Assembly: GCF_014656295.1 (NCBI RefSeq)
Contig: NZ_BNCD01000014.1
Span: forward strand, 62,001-126,000
DNA length: 64,000 bases
Direction: 5' to 3'
Source of the DNA: Streptomyces sulfonofaciens
GTDB taxonomy: Bacteria > Actinomycetota > Actinomycetes > Streptomycetales > Streptomycetaceae
The notes beneath the pieces are model-generated. The model ran no database searches. It was not told the origin of the DNA and worked only from the letters and a program-made list of their open reading frames with translations. The first letter of the stretch is position 1. Each line of letters starts with the position of its first letter. The position numbers and the translations under genes were made by a program. Below, piece after piece: positions 33,166 to 42,100 of the stretch.

Positions 33166-34017
33166 ATGGTGAAACCGGTCAACACCTCCACGAGCCAGCA
33201 AGAGCCCGGCAAGGGCCCGGTCGACAAGGCGATGGAGGTGCTCGAAGCCCTGGCCAGGGCGGGCGGTCCCCAGCGGCTCGGCGAGATCGCCCGCCGTACC
33301 GGCCTCACCAAACCCACCGTCCACCGCCACCTGCGCACCCTCGCCGACTGCGGCTTCGCCCAGCCCGCGGAAGGCGGCGCCTACCGTGCGGGACCGCGCC
33401 TGCTCGGTCTGGCCGCCGCCGCCCTGGACTCGGGGCCCGACCTGCGCCTCGCCCGCCCCGTCCTCAACGACCTGCGCCGCCGCACCGGCCAGCTCGCGCA
33501 CTACGCCGTGCCCGCCGGGACCGAGGCCGTCCACCTCGAACTGTCCGAACCGGCCGGCGAGTACCGGATGAGCATCAGCCCCGGTGGCAGGACCCCTCTG
33601 CACACCAGCGCCGTCGGGCTCGCCATGCTCTCCGCCCTGCCCGTCCCGGAGGCCGACGCGGTCCTCGCCGAGCTGCTGCTCGACGGCGCCCTGCCCGCGC
33701 CCACCCCGGCCACCCTGACCGACCCCGGGGCGCTCCGCGCCGAACTGGCCCGGACCGTCCGGCGCGGCTACGCCGTCGACGACGAGTACGACGAACCGGA
33801 CGTGCGCTCCGTCGCCGCGCCGGTGCTCGACGCGCAAGGGCGGGTCGTGGGCGCGATCGGCGTCTCGGGACTGACCTTCGCGCTGGACGACGCGAACGTC
33901 GCGGTGTTCGGCCCCATGGTGCGCGCCGCAGCCCGCGCCGTCTCGACGGGCCTCGGCGGCAGCGCGGCGCACCTCGGTCTGGTGGCCGGGGGCATGACGG
34001 ACGGGGGCCGGGCATGA
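33166..34017 (+). CDS. IclR-family transcriptional regulator
   Basis: A 283-residue IclR regulator. The winged HTH at residues 20-80 (DKAMEVLEALARAGGPQRLG, RRTGLTKPTVHRHLRTLADC) is followed by the effector domain from about 100 to 265 (RMSISPGGRTPLHTSAVGLA, RRGYAVDDEYDEPDVRSVAA, GAIGVSGL). It diverges from the ABC operon over the dyad at 33125 and is coupled by an ATGA overlap to the beta-lactamase-family gene, so it is the local regulator of this catabolic locus. The inducer is unknown. Confidence 0.95.
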   Translation: MVKPVNTSTSQQEPGKGPVDKAMEVLEALARAGGPQRLGEIARRTGLTKPTVHRHLRTLADCGFAQPAEGGAYRAGPRLLGLAAAALDSGPDLRLARPVLNDLRRRTGQLAHYAVPAGTEAVHLELSEPAGEYRMSISPGGRTPLHTSAVGLAMLSALPVPEADAVLAELLLDGALPAPTPATLTDPGALRAELARTVRRGYAVDDEYDEPDVRSVAAPVLDAQGRVVGAIGVSGLTFALDDANVAVFGPMVRAAARAVSTGLGGSAAHLGLVAGGMTDGGRA

Positions 34018-35078
34018 ACACGCTCGGCGACCTGCTCGCGCAGGGCCGGCAGCACCGGGTGTACTCGGGGGCGGCCTGGTCGGTGGGCACCGCGCGAGGA
34101 CCGCTCGACCGCGGGTGGACGGGCACCAGGAGCTGGGGCGGCCCGGAGCTGGACGACGGCGCTCTGGACGGCGGGGAACTGTGGGACCTCGCCTCCGTCA
34201 CCAAACCGATCGTCGGCCTCGCCGTGATGGCACTCGTCGACCGGGGCGCCCTCGCCCTCACCGACACCGTCGCCGCCCACCGGCCCGAGTACCGCGGCAG
34301 CGGCGTCGCCGACCTGACGGTGCACCACCTGCTGACCCACACTTCCGGACTGCCCGGCCGGATACCCCTCTACCGCTCCCATCCGACCAGGGCGGGCCTG
34401 CTGCGCGCCCTCGGCGAGCTGCCGTTGCGCGCCGCACCGGGCACCCGCGTCGAGTACTCCTCGCAGGGCTTCATCCTGCTCGGCCTGATGGCCGAGGCCG
34501 CCGCCGGACGCCCGCTCGACGACCTGGTCACCGACCTCGTCTGCACGCCGCTCGGCATGACCCGCACCGTCTTCACCCCCGACGAGGCCGGCCGGGCGCG
34601 CGCGGTGGCCACCGAGCGGTGCCCCTGGCGGGGCCGTACCGTCGTGGGCGAGGTGCACGACGAGAACGCCGCGGTACTCGGCGGCGTCTGCGCACACGCC
34701 GGGCTCTTCGCCCCGCTCGCCGACATGGAGCGCCTCGCCCGCGCCCTCGCCGGCGGCGCCCGCGAGCTGCTGCGCCCCGAGACCTTCGCGCTGATGACGG
34801 CCGCCCACACCGACACGCTGGAGCTGCGCCGCTGCCTGGCCTGGCAGGGCAGGGACCCGGGGGCCTCGCCGGTCGGCTACTCCTTCGGTCCCGACTCCTA
34901 CGGGCACACCGGCTTCACGGGCACCAGCCTCTGGCTGGACCCGGCCACCGGCCGCTACGCCGTACTGCTCACCAACCGGGTCCACCCGACCCGCGAGGGA
35001 CAGGGCATCGAGGGGGTGCGGCACGCCTTCCACGACCGTGCGGCGCGTCTGGGGGACGGGCCGACGCACACGCGCTGA
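34014..35078 (+). CDS. Serine beta-lactamase / penicillin-binding-protein-like hydrolase
   Basis: A 354-residue class-C-like serine hydrolase without a signal peptide. The active-site SxxK motif is ASVTK (Ser61, Lys64), followed by LLTHTSGLPGRIP, the second motif VEYSSQGFILLG (Tyr-Ser-Ser) and GYSFGPDSYGHTGFTGTSLW with HTG as the third motif. Family members include esterases, D-amino peptidases and lactamases. Being cytoplasmic and coupled to IclR, it more likely hydrolyses an imported ester or peptide than defends against antibiotics. Start ATG at 34014 overlaps the IclR stop. Confidence 0.9.
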   Translation: MNTLGDLLAQGRQHRVYSGAAWSVGTARGPLDRGWTGTRSWGGPELDDGALDGGELWDLASVTKPIVGLAVMALVDRGALALTDTVAAHRPEYRGSGVADLTVHHLLTHTSGLPGRIPLYRSHPTRAGLLRALGELPLRAAPGTRVEYSSQGFILLGLMAEAAAGRPLDDLVTDLVCTPLGMTRTVFTPDEAGRARAVATERCPWRGRTVVGEVHDENAAVLGGVCAHAGLFAPLADMERLARALAGGARELLRPETFALMTAAHTDTLELRRCLAWQGRDPGASPVGYSFGPDSYGHTGFTGTSLWLDPATGRYAVLLTNRVHPTREGQGIEGVRHAFHDRAARLGDGPTHTR

Positions 35079-35356
35079 GACACCGCCCCGCAGGCCGTCC
35101 CCCGCCCGCCCCCGGGACAACCGGCGGCATACCCGGCACGGACGAGGACACGGCCGCACCCCCGACCGCACCACCCACTGCACGGCCGCACCCGATCGGC
35201 CCAGGGCCCGAGGCCCCCGGGCCGGTGCGGGGGAGCGGAAACGGCCGGGACGGGGGACCTTGGAAAGTGCGGCACCGGCACGGGGCGCCCGCGCCCCCAC
35301 CGTGCACATCGCACCCGAAGGCCGGCGGGGTCGCCGACCGGACCGAGGAGGACGGC

Positions 35357-36862
35357 ATGAACGGGATGCCCCACTGGCTCTTCGGCGACCAGCTCGGTCC
35401 GCACTTCCTCCGGCCGGGTCCGCACGGCCCGGGCCAGAACGCCCCGCTGGTGATGATCGAGTCCCGTGCGGTGTTCCGGCGCCGCCGCTTCCACCGGGCC
35501 AAGGCCCACCTCGTACTGTCCGCGATGCGGCACCGTGCGGCGGAACTCGGCGAACGGGTGCGCTACGTGCAGGCCGACACCTACCGGCAGGGCCTCGAAC
35601 GGGCCGTCGGCGCCCGTCCGGTGACGGTGTACCACCCCACCTCCCACGGGGCGCTGGCGTTCGTGACGGCCCTGGACAACGTCACGGTCCTGCCCGCGCG
35701 CGGCTTCCTCGTCGCGCACGACGACTTCAGGGCGTGGGCGGGCGGCCGCGGCGGCGAGCGCCTGCTCCAGGAGGCCTTCTACCGGTGGGTCCGCCGCGGG
35801 CACGAGATACTGATGGACGCCGACGAGCCGGCCGGCGGCCGGTGGAACCACGACCACGACAACCGGGAGCCACCGCCCCGCGGCGCCCGCACCCTCGACG
35901 CCCCGCCGCCCTACCGGCCCCGGGAGGACGGCATCGACGCCGAGGTGCGCGACGACCTCGACCGGTGGGAGCGGGCAGGCGAGGTCTCCTTCACGGGGCG
36001 GGACGGGCCCCGCGTGTTCCCCGCCACCCGCCGCGAGGCGCTGGCCGCACTGCGCCGCTTCATCAGCCACCGGCTCGCCGGCTTCGGCCCGCACGAGGAC
36101 GCGATGCTGGCCGAGGACCGGGTGATGAGCCACAGCCTGCTGTCGTCCTCGCTCAACCTCGGCCTGCTGGACCCCGCGGAGTGCGTGGAACGCGCGGAGG
36201 CGGCCTGGCGCGCCGGCGAGGCGCCCCTGAACAGCGTCGAGGGATTCGTTCGCCAGGTCGCGGGCTGGCGCGAGTACGTGTGGCAGTTGTACTGGCACTT
36301 CGGCCCCGACTACCGCGGCAGCAACGAACTGCGGGGCCGGCGGCCGCTGCCCGACTGGTTCCTGGACCTCGACGCGGACGCCGTCACCGCACGCTGCCTG
36401 TCGACCGTCCTGGCACAGGTACGCGACGGCGGCTGGACGCACCACATCCCCCGGCTGATGGTGCTGGGCAACTTCGCCCTCCAGCAGGGCTGGCACCCGG
36501 CGGCGGTGACCGACTGGTTCCACCGGTGCTTCGTCGACGGCTACGACTGGGTGATGCTGCCCAACGTCATCGGCATGTCCCAGTACGCCGACGGGGGACG
36601 CATGGTCACCAAGCCCTACGTCTCCGGCGGGGCCTACATCAACCGGATGAGCGACTTCTGCGGCGCCTGCGCCTACCGGCCCACCCGGCGCACGGGACAG
36701 GACGCCTGCCCGTACACGGCGGGCTACTGGGCCTTCCTGCACCGGCACCGCGGCCGGCTGGCGGGCAACCCCCGCACGGCCAGGGCCGTGGGGGGCCTCG
36801 ACCGGCTGGACGACCTGAAGGAGCTGCTGCGGCAGGAGGCGGAACGGCGGGGCCCGCCCTGA
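35357..36862 (+). CDS. Iron-sulfur bacterial cryptochrome / (6-4) photolyase (PhrB type)
   Basis: A 501-residue FeS-BCP protein, which repairs UV (6-4) lesions in DNA using light and FAD. Cysteines 347, 435, 438 and 451 have exactly the spacing (88-3-13) of the four ligands of Agrobacterium PhrB (350, 438, 441, 454). The N-terminal alpha/beta part (HWLFGDQLGPHF, MIESRAVFRRRRFHRAK) would hold the antenna pigment. Other family segments are RWNHDHDNREPPP, VEGFVRQVAGWREYVWQLYW, VLGNFALQQGWHP and DWVMLPNVIGMSQYADGG. Start ATG 35357 follows gaggaggacggc. It is flanked by non-coding gaps and probably transcribed alone. Confidence 0.92.
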   Translation: MNGMPHWLFGDQLGPHFLRPGPHGPGQNAPLVMIESRAVFRRRRFHRAKAHLVLSAMRHRAAELGERVRYVQADTYRQGLERAVGARPVTVYHPTSHGALAFVTALDNVTVLPARGFLVAHDDFRAWAGGRGGERLLQEAFYRWVRRGHEILMDADEPAGGRWNHDHDNREPPPRGARTLDAPPPYRPREDGIDAEVRDDLDRWERAGEVSFTGRDGPRVFPATRREALAALRRFISHRLAGFGPHEDAMLAEDRVMSHSLLSSSLNLGLLDPAECVERAEAAWRAGEAPLNSVEGFVRQVAGWREYVWQLYWHFGPDYRGSNELRGRRPLPDWFLDLDADAVTARCLSTVLAQVRDGGWTHHIPRLMVLGNFALQQGWHPAAVTDWFHRCFVDGYDWVMLPNVIGMSQYADGGRMVTKPYVSGGAYINRMSDFCGACAYRPTRRTGQDACPYTAGYWAFLHRHRGRLAGNPRTARAVGGLDRLDDLKELLRQEAERRGPP

Positions 36863-37179
36863 CATCCCCCCGTCGAGGCCCGGCGGGCCGGGCAGGCCCG
36901 GGCCGGCCCGTCAGGCACGCCCGGGCCCCGGGCGCGGGCGACTCGGCAGGCCCCGCCCCGGTGGGCGCCGCGGGCCGTCCCGGCGTAGGCCGGATGGCCG
37001 TCCCGCGCCGGTGCCGGCGCGCGAGCCGCCGCCACCGGTGCTCGAATGGCGCCTGACACCTGCTCGCGGCGGACGCGCCGGCTTGCCCCGCACGGTGGCC
37101 GCGCCATCGGCCGGGACGCAGGAGGCCCGCAGGTGGACACCAGCGGCCACCGCAGGGCGAAGGCGACACGGGAGACCAG
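36863..37179. other. Intergenic stretch, no gene recognised
   Basis: About 317 bases of GC-rich sequence between the photolyase and Ohr-like genes, with short runs of GGCCCGGGCC-type self-complementarity at 36895-36940 that could act as a terminator. It must carry the promoter of the Ohr-like gene. No coding signal. Confidence 0.45.
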
Positions 37180-37599
37180 ATGACGGACACGGACAGGGCC
37201 CTGTACACGACCACCGTGGCATCGAGGGGCGGCCCCGACCGCGTGGAGGCGGACGGCGACGCGGACCACCGCCTGCTCATCAGCGCGCCGCCTGCCCTGG
37301 AGTCCACCGACCGCGGGGCGTGGAACCCGGAACAGCTCTACGCCGCGGCCGTCGCCTCCTGCCTCCACCAGGCCCTCGGCGTGGTGGCCAGCGAGGTCGG
37401 CGCCGATCTGACCGGCAGCGAGGTGCACGCGGCCGTCACCCTGGAGCACTCCGGTGCACTGCGCTACCACTTCACCACCCGGGTCAGCGTCGCCCTCCCG
37501 CGTGTCGACGCCGCCCGGCGGCCCACCCTGATCGGCCAGGCCCTGCGGAGCTGCCCGATGGCCGCCGACATCGAGCTGGACGGCACGGACCGCGGGTAG
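37180..37599 (+). CDS. Ohr/OsmC-family organic hydroperoxide resistance protein
   Basis: A 139-residue Ohr-type thiol peroxidase, which reduces organic hydroperoxides. Two reactive cysteines occur in the expected contexts: AAVASCLHQALGVVA (first helix) and ALRSCPMAADI (second). The N-terminal TTVASRGGPDRVEADGD and NPEQLYAAAVASC also match. Usual length. Start ATG at 37180 follows ggagaccag. The usual OhrR regulator is not adjacent. Together with the photolyase it forms a small stress-response island. Confidence 0.93.
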   Translation: MTDTDRALYTTTVASRGGPDRVEADGDADHRLLISAPPALESTDRGAWNPEQLYAAAVASCLHQALGVVASEVGADLTGSEVHAAVTLEHSGALRYHFTTRVSVALPRVDAARRPTLIGQALRSCPMAADIELDGTDRG

Positions 37600-37655
37600 G
37601 CCCCGCGACGGTGCCGCTCCCGTGCACGGTGCCGGCCGGCAGCCTGCGACAGGCC

Positions 37656-37707
37656 CCCGGCGCGGTGGTCCCGGCGCGGCGGCCCGCGGCGCCGACCACG
37701 CGCCGGG
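37656..37707. terminator. Bidirectional terminator hairpin
   Basis: CCCGGCGCGGTGGTC (37656-37670) pairs with GACCACGCGCCGGG (37694-37707) with one bulged base, around a GC-rich interior. It lies between the convergent Ohr-like and fused-ATPase genes, 5 bases before the latter's stop codon. Confidence 0.7.
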
Positions 37708-37711
37708 CCGC

Positions 37712-40012
37712 TCAGACCACCGTCCGGGCCCGCGGGAAGTGGCAGGCCGCCACCTGGTCCGGCCCCTGGGCGAGCAGCGCCGGGCGCTCACCCTCGCAGC
37801 GCACGCGGTCCCCGGCGTCCAGCGCGGCGAAGACCGGGCAGCGGCCGCGGAACCGGCAGCCGGGGTCGCGGTGCGTCGGGCTGGGCGGATCGCCGGCGAG
37901 CAGGATCCGCTCCCGACCCCGCTCCCGCGGCGGGTCCGGCAGCGGCACGGCGGACAGCAGCGCCTGGGTGTAGGGGTGGCGGGGGCGCGCGAAGACCTCC
38001 GCCACCGCACCCGCCTCCACCGTCCGGCCCATGTACATCACGCTCACCCGGTCCGCGATGTGCCGCACCACGGACAGGTCGTGGGAGACGAACAGGTAGG
38101 CGAGTCCCAGCTCCGCCTTGAGTTGCTGGAGGAGGTTGAGCACACCGGCCTGGATCGACACGTCCAGTGCCGACACCGGCTCGTCGAGCACGAGCAGCCG
38201 CGGGTCCACCGCCAGCGCCCGCGCGATGCCGATCCGCTGCCGCTGTCCGCCGGAGAACTCGTGCGGAAAGCGGGTCGCATGCCCCGGTTCCAGCCCGACG
38301 AGCCGCAGCAGCTCGGGTATCCGGCGGCGCAGCGCGGCACCGTCGGTGCCGAGGGCGCGCAGCGGCTCCGCGATGATGTCGGCGACCGGCATCCGCGGGT
38401 CCAGGCTGGCCATCGGGTCCTGGAAGACGATCTGCAACCGGCCGCGCAACGCTTGGGCCTGGCGCCGCGTCAGATCGGCGGTGGACTGCCCCAGCACCTC
38501 CACGACCCCGGCCTCCGGTGCCCGCAGGCCGAGGATCTCGTAGAGCGTGGTCGACTTCCCCGACCCCGACTCGCCGACCAGGCCCAGCGTCTCGCCCCGG
38601 CCGATCTCCAGATCGACGCCGTCGACGGCGTACACGCTGCCCGTCCTGCGCTTGAAGACACTGCCCTTGTACAACGGGAACGTCCTGCGCAGCCCCCGCA
38701 CCCTGAGCACGGGGCCCGAGCCGCCGTCCCGCGCCGGTCCCGCGGTGCCACCCGGTACCGGGGGGACGGGGAACACATCGGTGGGCCGCAGTCCGCGTCC
38801 GAGGATCTCGTCGGCCCGCAGACAGGCGGCGAGGTGTGACGCGGCCGGTTCCGCGCCGGCCGTGTGCGGGTGGGCAGGGACCTGCTCGGCGGCCGGTGCC
38901 GCCGGGGCCCCGGCGGCCCGCCCGGGCCCGACCGCCGCCGGTGGAGCGCCGGCCCCCGGCTCCGGGGCATGCCGGCCGCCGCCCCACCGGCCGGCCGGCA
39001 GCAGGCCCGGCTCGGCCGCGCGGCAGGCCGGCTCGGCGAGCGGGCAGCGCGGTGCGAAGGCGCACCCCTGCGGCACCGCCCCCGCCGCGGGCGGGGTACC
39101 GGGGATGGGCACCAGCACGGACGGGGCACGGGCTGCGGCCGCGGCCCCGTCGCCCGAGGCCGCGCGGTCCGTGCGTTCAGTGCCGTCCGCGCCCCCGGCG
39201 GGGTCCGCACCGGCCGGCCGCTCGGCGGCCGGCGGCGCTCCGTCCAGCCGCGGCACGGCCCCCAGCAGACCAAGGGTGTACGGCATCAGGGGCCGGGCGA
39301 ACAGCTCGTCGACGGGTGCCGTCTCCACGACCCGGCCCGCGTACATCACGGCGACCCGGTCCGCGCTGCCCGCGATGACCCCGAGGTCATGGCTGACGAG
39401 CACCATCGCGGCCCCGGTCTCGCGCTGCGCGGTGCGCAGCACGTCGAGCACCTGCGCCTGGATGGTGACGTCGAGTGCCGTGGTGGGTTCGTCCGCGAGG
39501 ATGACGTCGGGGTCGTTGGCGACGGCCATGGCGATCATGGCCCGCTGCCGCATCCCCCCGGAGAACTCGTGCGGGAACGCGGCGGCCCTGACGTGCGGCT
39601 CGGGTATCCCGACGAGGTCGAGCAGTTCCACGGCGCGCAGCGCCGCCTTCTCCTTGGGGACGTCCTGGTGCGCACGTATCGCCTCGGCGATCTGGTCGCC
39701 GATCCGGTAGACCGGGGTGAACGCGGACAGCGGGTCCTGGAAGACCATGGCGATCCGGTTGCCGCGGACGGTGTTCAGCACACCCTCGCCCGCACCGAGC
39801 AGTTCGGTGCCCGCCAGCCGGACCGAGCCGGTGGCCGTGGCACCGTCCGGCAGCAGGCCCAGCACGGCGAGGGCCGTCACCGACTTGCCCGAGCCCGACT
39901 CGCCGACGATGCCGAGGACTTCGCCGCGCCCCAGCGTGAGGTCGACGCCCCGCACCGCCGGCACCGGGCCGAAGTCCACGGTGAGGTCGCGTATCTCCAG
40001 GAGAGCCGTCAT
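37712..40012 (-). CDS. Fused double ATPase of an oligopeptide-type ABC importer (DppD-DppF fusion)
   Basis: A 766-residue protein with two complete ATPase modules. The first has Walker A GESGSGKSVTA, signature FSGGMRQRAMIAMA and Walker B VILADEPTTALDVT; the second has GESGSGKSTTL, FSGGQRQRIGIARALAVDPR and LLVLDEPVSALD. Each module is followed by the Cys-rich oligopeptide-transporter tail (CAFAPRCPLAEPACRAAEPG; CRFRGRCPVFAALDAGD). They are joined by about 100 residues of Ala/Pro/Gly linker. Its start overlaps the upstream permease stop by 4 bases. Fusion fixes the two ATPases at one copy each per transporter. Confidence 0.94.
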   Translation of the reverse strand: MTALLEIRDLTVDFGPVPAVRGVDLTLGRGEVLGIVGESGSGKSVTALAVLGLLPDGATATGSVRLAGTELLGAGEGVLNTVRGNRIAMVFQDPLSAFTPVYRIGDQIAEAIRAHQDVPKEKAALRAVELLDLVGIPEPHVRAAAFPHEFSGGMRQRAMIAMAVANDPDVILADEPTTALDVTIQAQVLDVLRTAQRETGAAMVLVSHDLGVIAGSADRVAVMYAGRVVETAPVDELFARPLMPYTLGLLGAVPRLDGAPPAAERPAGADPAGGADGTERTDRAASGDGAAAAARAPSVLVPIPGTPPAAGAVPQGCAFAPRCPLAEPACRAAEPGLLPAGRWGGGRHAPEPGAGAPPAAVGPGRAAGAPAAPAAEQVPAHPHTAGAEPAASHLAACLRADEILGRGLRPTDVFPVPPVPGGTAGPARDGGSGPVLRVRGLRRTFPLYKGSVFKRRTGSVYAVDGVDLEIGRGETLGLVGESGSGKSTTLYEILGLRAPEAGVVEVLGQSTADLTRRQAQALRGRLQIVFQDPMASLDPRMPVADIIAEPLRALGTDGAALRRRIPELLRLVGLEPGHATRFPHEFSGGQRQRIGIARALAVDPRLLVLDEPVSALDVSIQAGVLNLLQQLKAELGLAYLFVSHDLSVVRHIADRVSVMYMGRTVEAGAVAEVFARPRHPYTQALLSAVPLPDPPRERGRERILLAGDPPSPTHRDPGCRFRGRCPVFAALDAGDRVRCEGERPALLAQGPDQVAACHFPRARTVV

Positions 40013-40935
40013 GAGCGTGCCTTTCGCGCCGTCGGGTCGAACGCGTCACGCAGCCCGTCCCCGATGAGGTTGACCGCGAGCACGAACACCACCAGCAGCC
40101 CGGCCGCGAAGAAGAACATCCAGGGATAGGTCACCGCGGCACCGGTGTTGTCGGCGATGAGGGTGCCCAGGGAGACGTCGGGCGACTGCACGCCGAACCC
40201 GAAGTACGACAGGGCGGTCTCGCTCATCACCGCGCCGCCCACCGCGATCGTCGCGTCGATGATGAGGAACGAGGCGATGTTGGGCAGGATGTGGCGCACG
40301 ATGATCCGCGCCGGGTGCACCCCCATGTACTGGGCCGCCCGTACGAACTCGCGCTCGCGCAGGGACAGCGTCATGGACCGCACCACCCGGGCCGTGATCA
40401 TCCAGGCGAAGAGGGTGAGCAGCCCGACGAACGCGAGCCAGCCGGTCGCCCGCAGCCGCGGCGCCACGATCGCGATGATCAGGAAGCTGGGGAACACCAG
40501 CAGGAGGTCCACGAGGAACATCAGGCTCCGGTCGGTCCAGCCGCCGAAGTATCCCGCGCCGGCCCCCACCGCCGCCGCGAGCACCGTCGCCACCAGGCCC
40601 ACCAGCAGCCCGATCAGCAGCGACTTCTGCAAACCGCGCACGGTCTGCGCGAACACGTCCTGGCCGATGCGGTTGGTACCGAACCAGTGCTCGGCGGACG
40701 GCGCCGAGCGCAGCGCGGTGTAGTCGATGTCGGAGTAGGACCAGTGCGTCAGAAACGGCCCGGCGAAGGCCAGCACGAACAGCAGCACCACCACGACCAT
40801 TCCGGCCAGGGCGCTCCTGCGTGCAAGGAAGCGGCGCAGCACCGTCCGGCCGCGCCCCGGCAGGGCGGCTGCGCCCAGCGGCGCCTCCACGGCGTCGGCC
40901 GCGGCCGCCACCACACTCTCGGTCGTCACGTCCAA
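40009..40935 (-). CDS. ABC importer permease (DppC-like), second importer
   Basis: A 308-residue permease. Markers are LTHWSYSDIDYTALRSAPSA with EHWFGTNRIGQDVFAQTVRG, GYFGGWTDRSLMFLVDLLLV and the EAA loop RAAQYMGVHPARIIVRHILP. It is coupled by overlap to the fused ATPase downstream and follows the DppB-like gene by 7 bases. Confidence 0.94.
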   Translation of the reverse strand: MDVTTESVVAAAADAVEAPLGAAALPGRGRTVLRRFLARRSALAGMVVVVLLFVLAFAGPFLTHWSYSDIDYTALRSAPSAEHWFGTNRIGQDVFAQTVRGLQKSLLIGLLVGLVATVLAAAVGAGAGYFGGWTDRSLMFLVDLLLVFPSFLIIAIVAPRLRATGWLAFVGLLTLFAWMITARVVRSMTLSLREREFVRAAQYMGVHPARIIVRHILPNIASFLIIDATIAVGGAVMSETALSYFGFGVQSPDVSLGTLIADNTGAAVTYPWMFFFAAGLLVVFVLAVNLIGDGLRDAFDPTARKARS

Positions 40936-40942
40936 GGCTCCT

Positions 40943-41923
40943 TCAGGTCCGTACCCGCGGATCGAGCGCCGCGTGCAGCAGGTCCGCGAGGAACCCGGAC
41001 AGCAGCACCACGACGGCGGCGAAGGCGGAGACGGCCACCACCGAATTGATGTCGTCCTTGCCGATCGACTCCACCAGCCACTCGCCCATGCCGTGCCATC
41101 CGAACACGATCTCGGTGAAGGTGGCTCCGGTGAACAGCGCGAGGAAACCGTACGAGAAGTACGTCGACATGGGGATCAGCGCGGTGCGCAGACCGTGCCT
41201 CACCAGCGCCCGGCCCCGGCTGAGCCCCTTGGCGCGCGCCGTGCGCAGGTAGTCGGCGCCGAGCACGTCCAGCATCGTGTTGCGCTGGTAGCGGCTGTAG
41301 GCGGCGATGGTCACCAGGCCGATGGAGAGCGTCGGCAGCAGCAGGTGCACCCCGCGGTCGCGCAACTCCGCCAGCAGACCCCCGTGCAGGTCGGGGTCCT
41401 TCTCACCGGTGAACTGGATCAGATCGGTGCCCAGCACCGCGTTGAGCTTGATGGCGCCGATCTTCAGCAGCACCGCGAGCAGGAACGTCGGCGTGGACAG
41501 CAGCAGGAACGAGGCCAGCGTGACCGCGCGGTCGGAGAGGCGGTACTGCCGCACCGCCGTCCAGGCACCCGCGAGCACACCGACGACGGTGCCCAGCACC
41601 GTGCCCGAGAGCAGCAGCCGCAGGCTCACCCCGAGCCGCCGGCCGAACTCGGCGGTGACCGAGGTGTCGTCGATGGTGCGCCCGAAGTCCCCGTGCACCG
41701 CGCCCGCCAGCCAGTGCCACAGCCGCTCGGGCAGCGGTGTGCCGCCGTTGATGCCGAGGGCGGTGAGCTGGGCGTCGATGGCCTCGGGAGAGGGCGGGGG
41801 GCGCCGGCCCTCGAAGTACGCGCGCGGATCGAGCGCCGTGGAGGCAAGCACATAGGAAAGACAGACGGCGGCCACCAGCAGAATCGCGTAGTAACCGAGC
41901 CTTCTGGCCAGATAGGCCGTCAC
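40943..41923 (-). CDS. ABC importer permease (DppB-like), second importer
   Basis: A 326-residue permease with a first helix LGYYAILLVAAVCLSYVLAS, then EAIDAQLTALGINGGTPLPE and the EAA loop RTARAKGLSRGRALVRHGLR. It is the first gene of the leftward transcript and diverges from the solute-binding gene at 42101. The 177-base gap between them carries a LacI-type operator. Confidence 0.93.
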   Translation of the reverse strand: MTAYLARRLGYYAILLVAAVCLSYVLASTALDPRAYFEGRRPPPSPEAIDAQLTALGINGGTPLPERLWHWLAGAVHGDFGRTIDDTSVTAEFGRRLGVSLRLLLSGTVLGTVVGVLAGAWTAVRQYRLSDRAVTLASFLLLSTPTFLLAVLLKIGAIKLNAVLGTDLIQFTGEKDPDLHGGLLAELRDRGVHLLLPTLSIGLVTIAAYSRYQRNTMLDVLGADYLRTARAKGLSRGRALVRHGLRTALIPMSTYFSYGFLALFTGATFTEIVFGWHGMGEWLVESIGKDDINSVVAVSAFAAVVVLLSGFLADLLHAALDPRVRT

Positions 41924-42004
41924 GGAGGCTTCCTCTCAGCTCGAACGTGAGTCGATCTTCATACCGGAACATTGCAGCTCTGTGAAGAGAGCATGTCAGA
42001 TGCC

Positions 42005-42018
42005 GGAAAGCGCTTACA
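42005..42018. promoter_or_regulatory. LacI-type operator between the halves of the second importer
   Basis: GGAAAGCGCTTACA contains the near-palindrome AAAGCGCTTA around a central GC, the shape of LacI/CcpA-family sites. It lies 82 bases upstream of both the solute-binding start and the permease start. No LacI gene is in the window; the regulator would act in trans. Confidence 0.55.
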
Positions 42019-42100
42019 GCGGGGTGGTCGTGGACCTACCATCCCCTCGGCTGTGCCGCACACCCCCGGCGCCGGCCCCCATACGTACCGGAGGAACGCC

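Noticed and set aside
34115..36862. Single 915-residue fusion of the beta-lactamase region with the photolyase
   Set aside because: The first 414 codons are an Arg/Pro shadow of the lactamase-family gene. The photolyase starts at ATG 35357 with its own ribosome-binding site.
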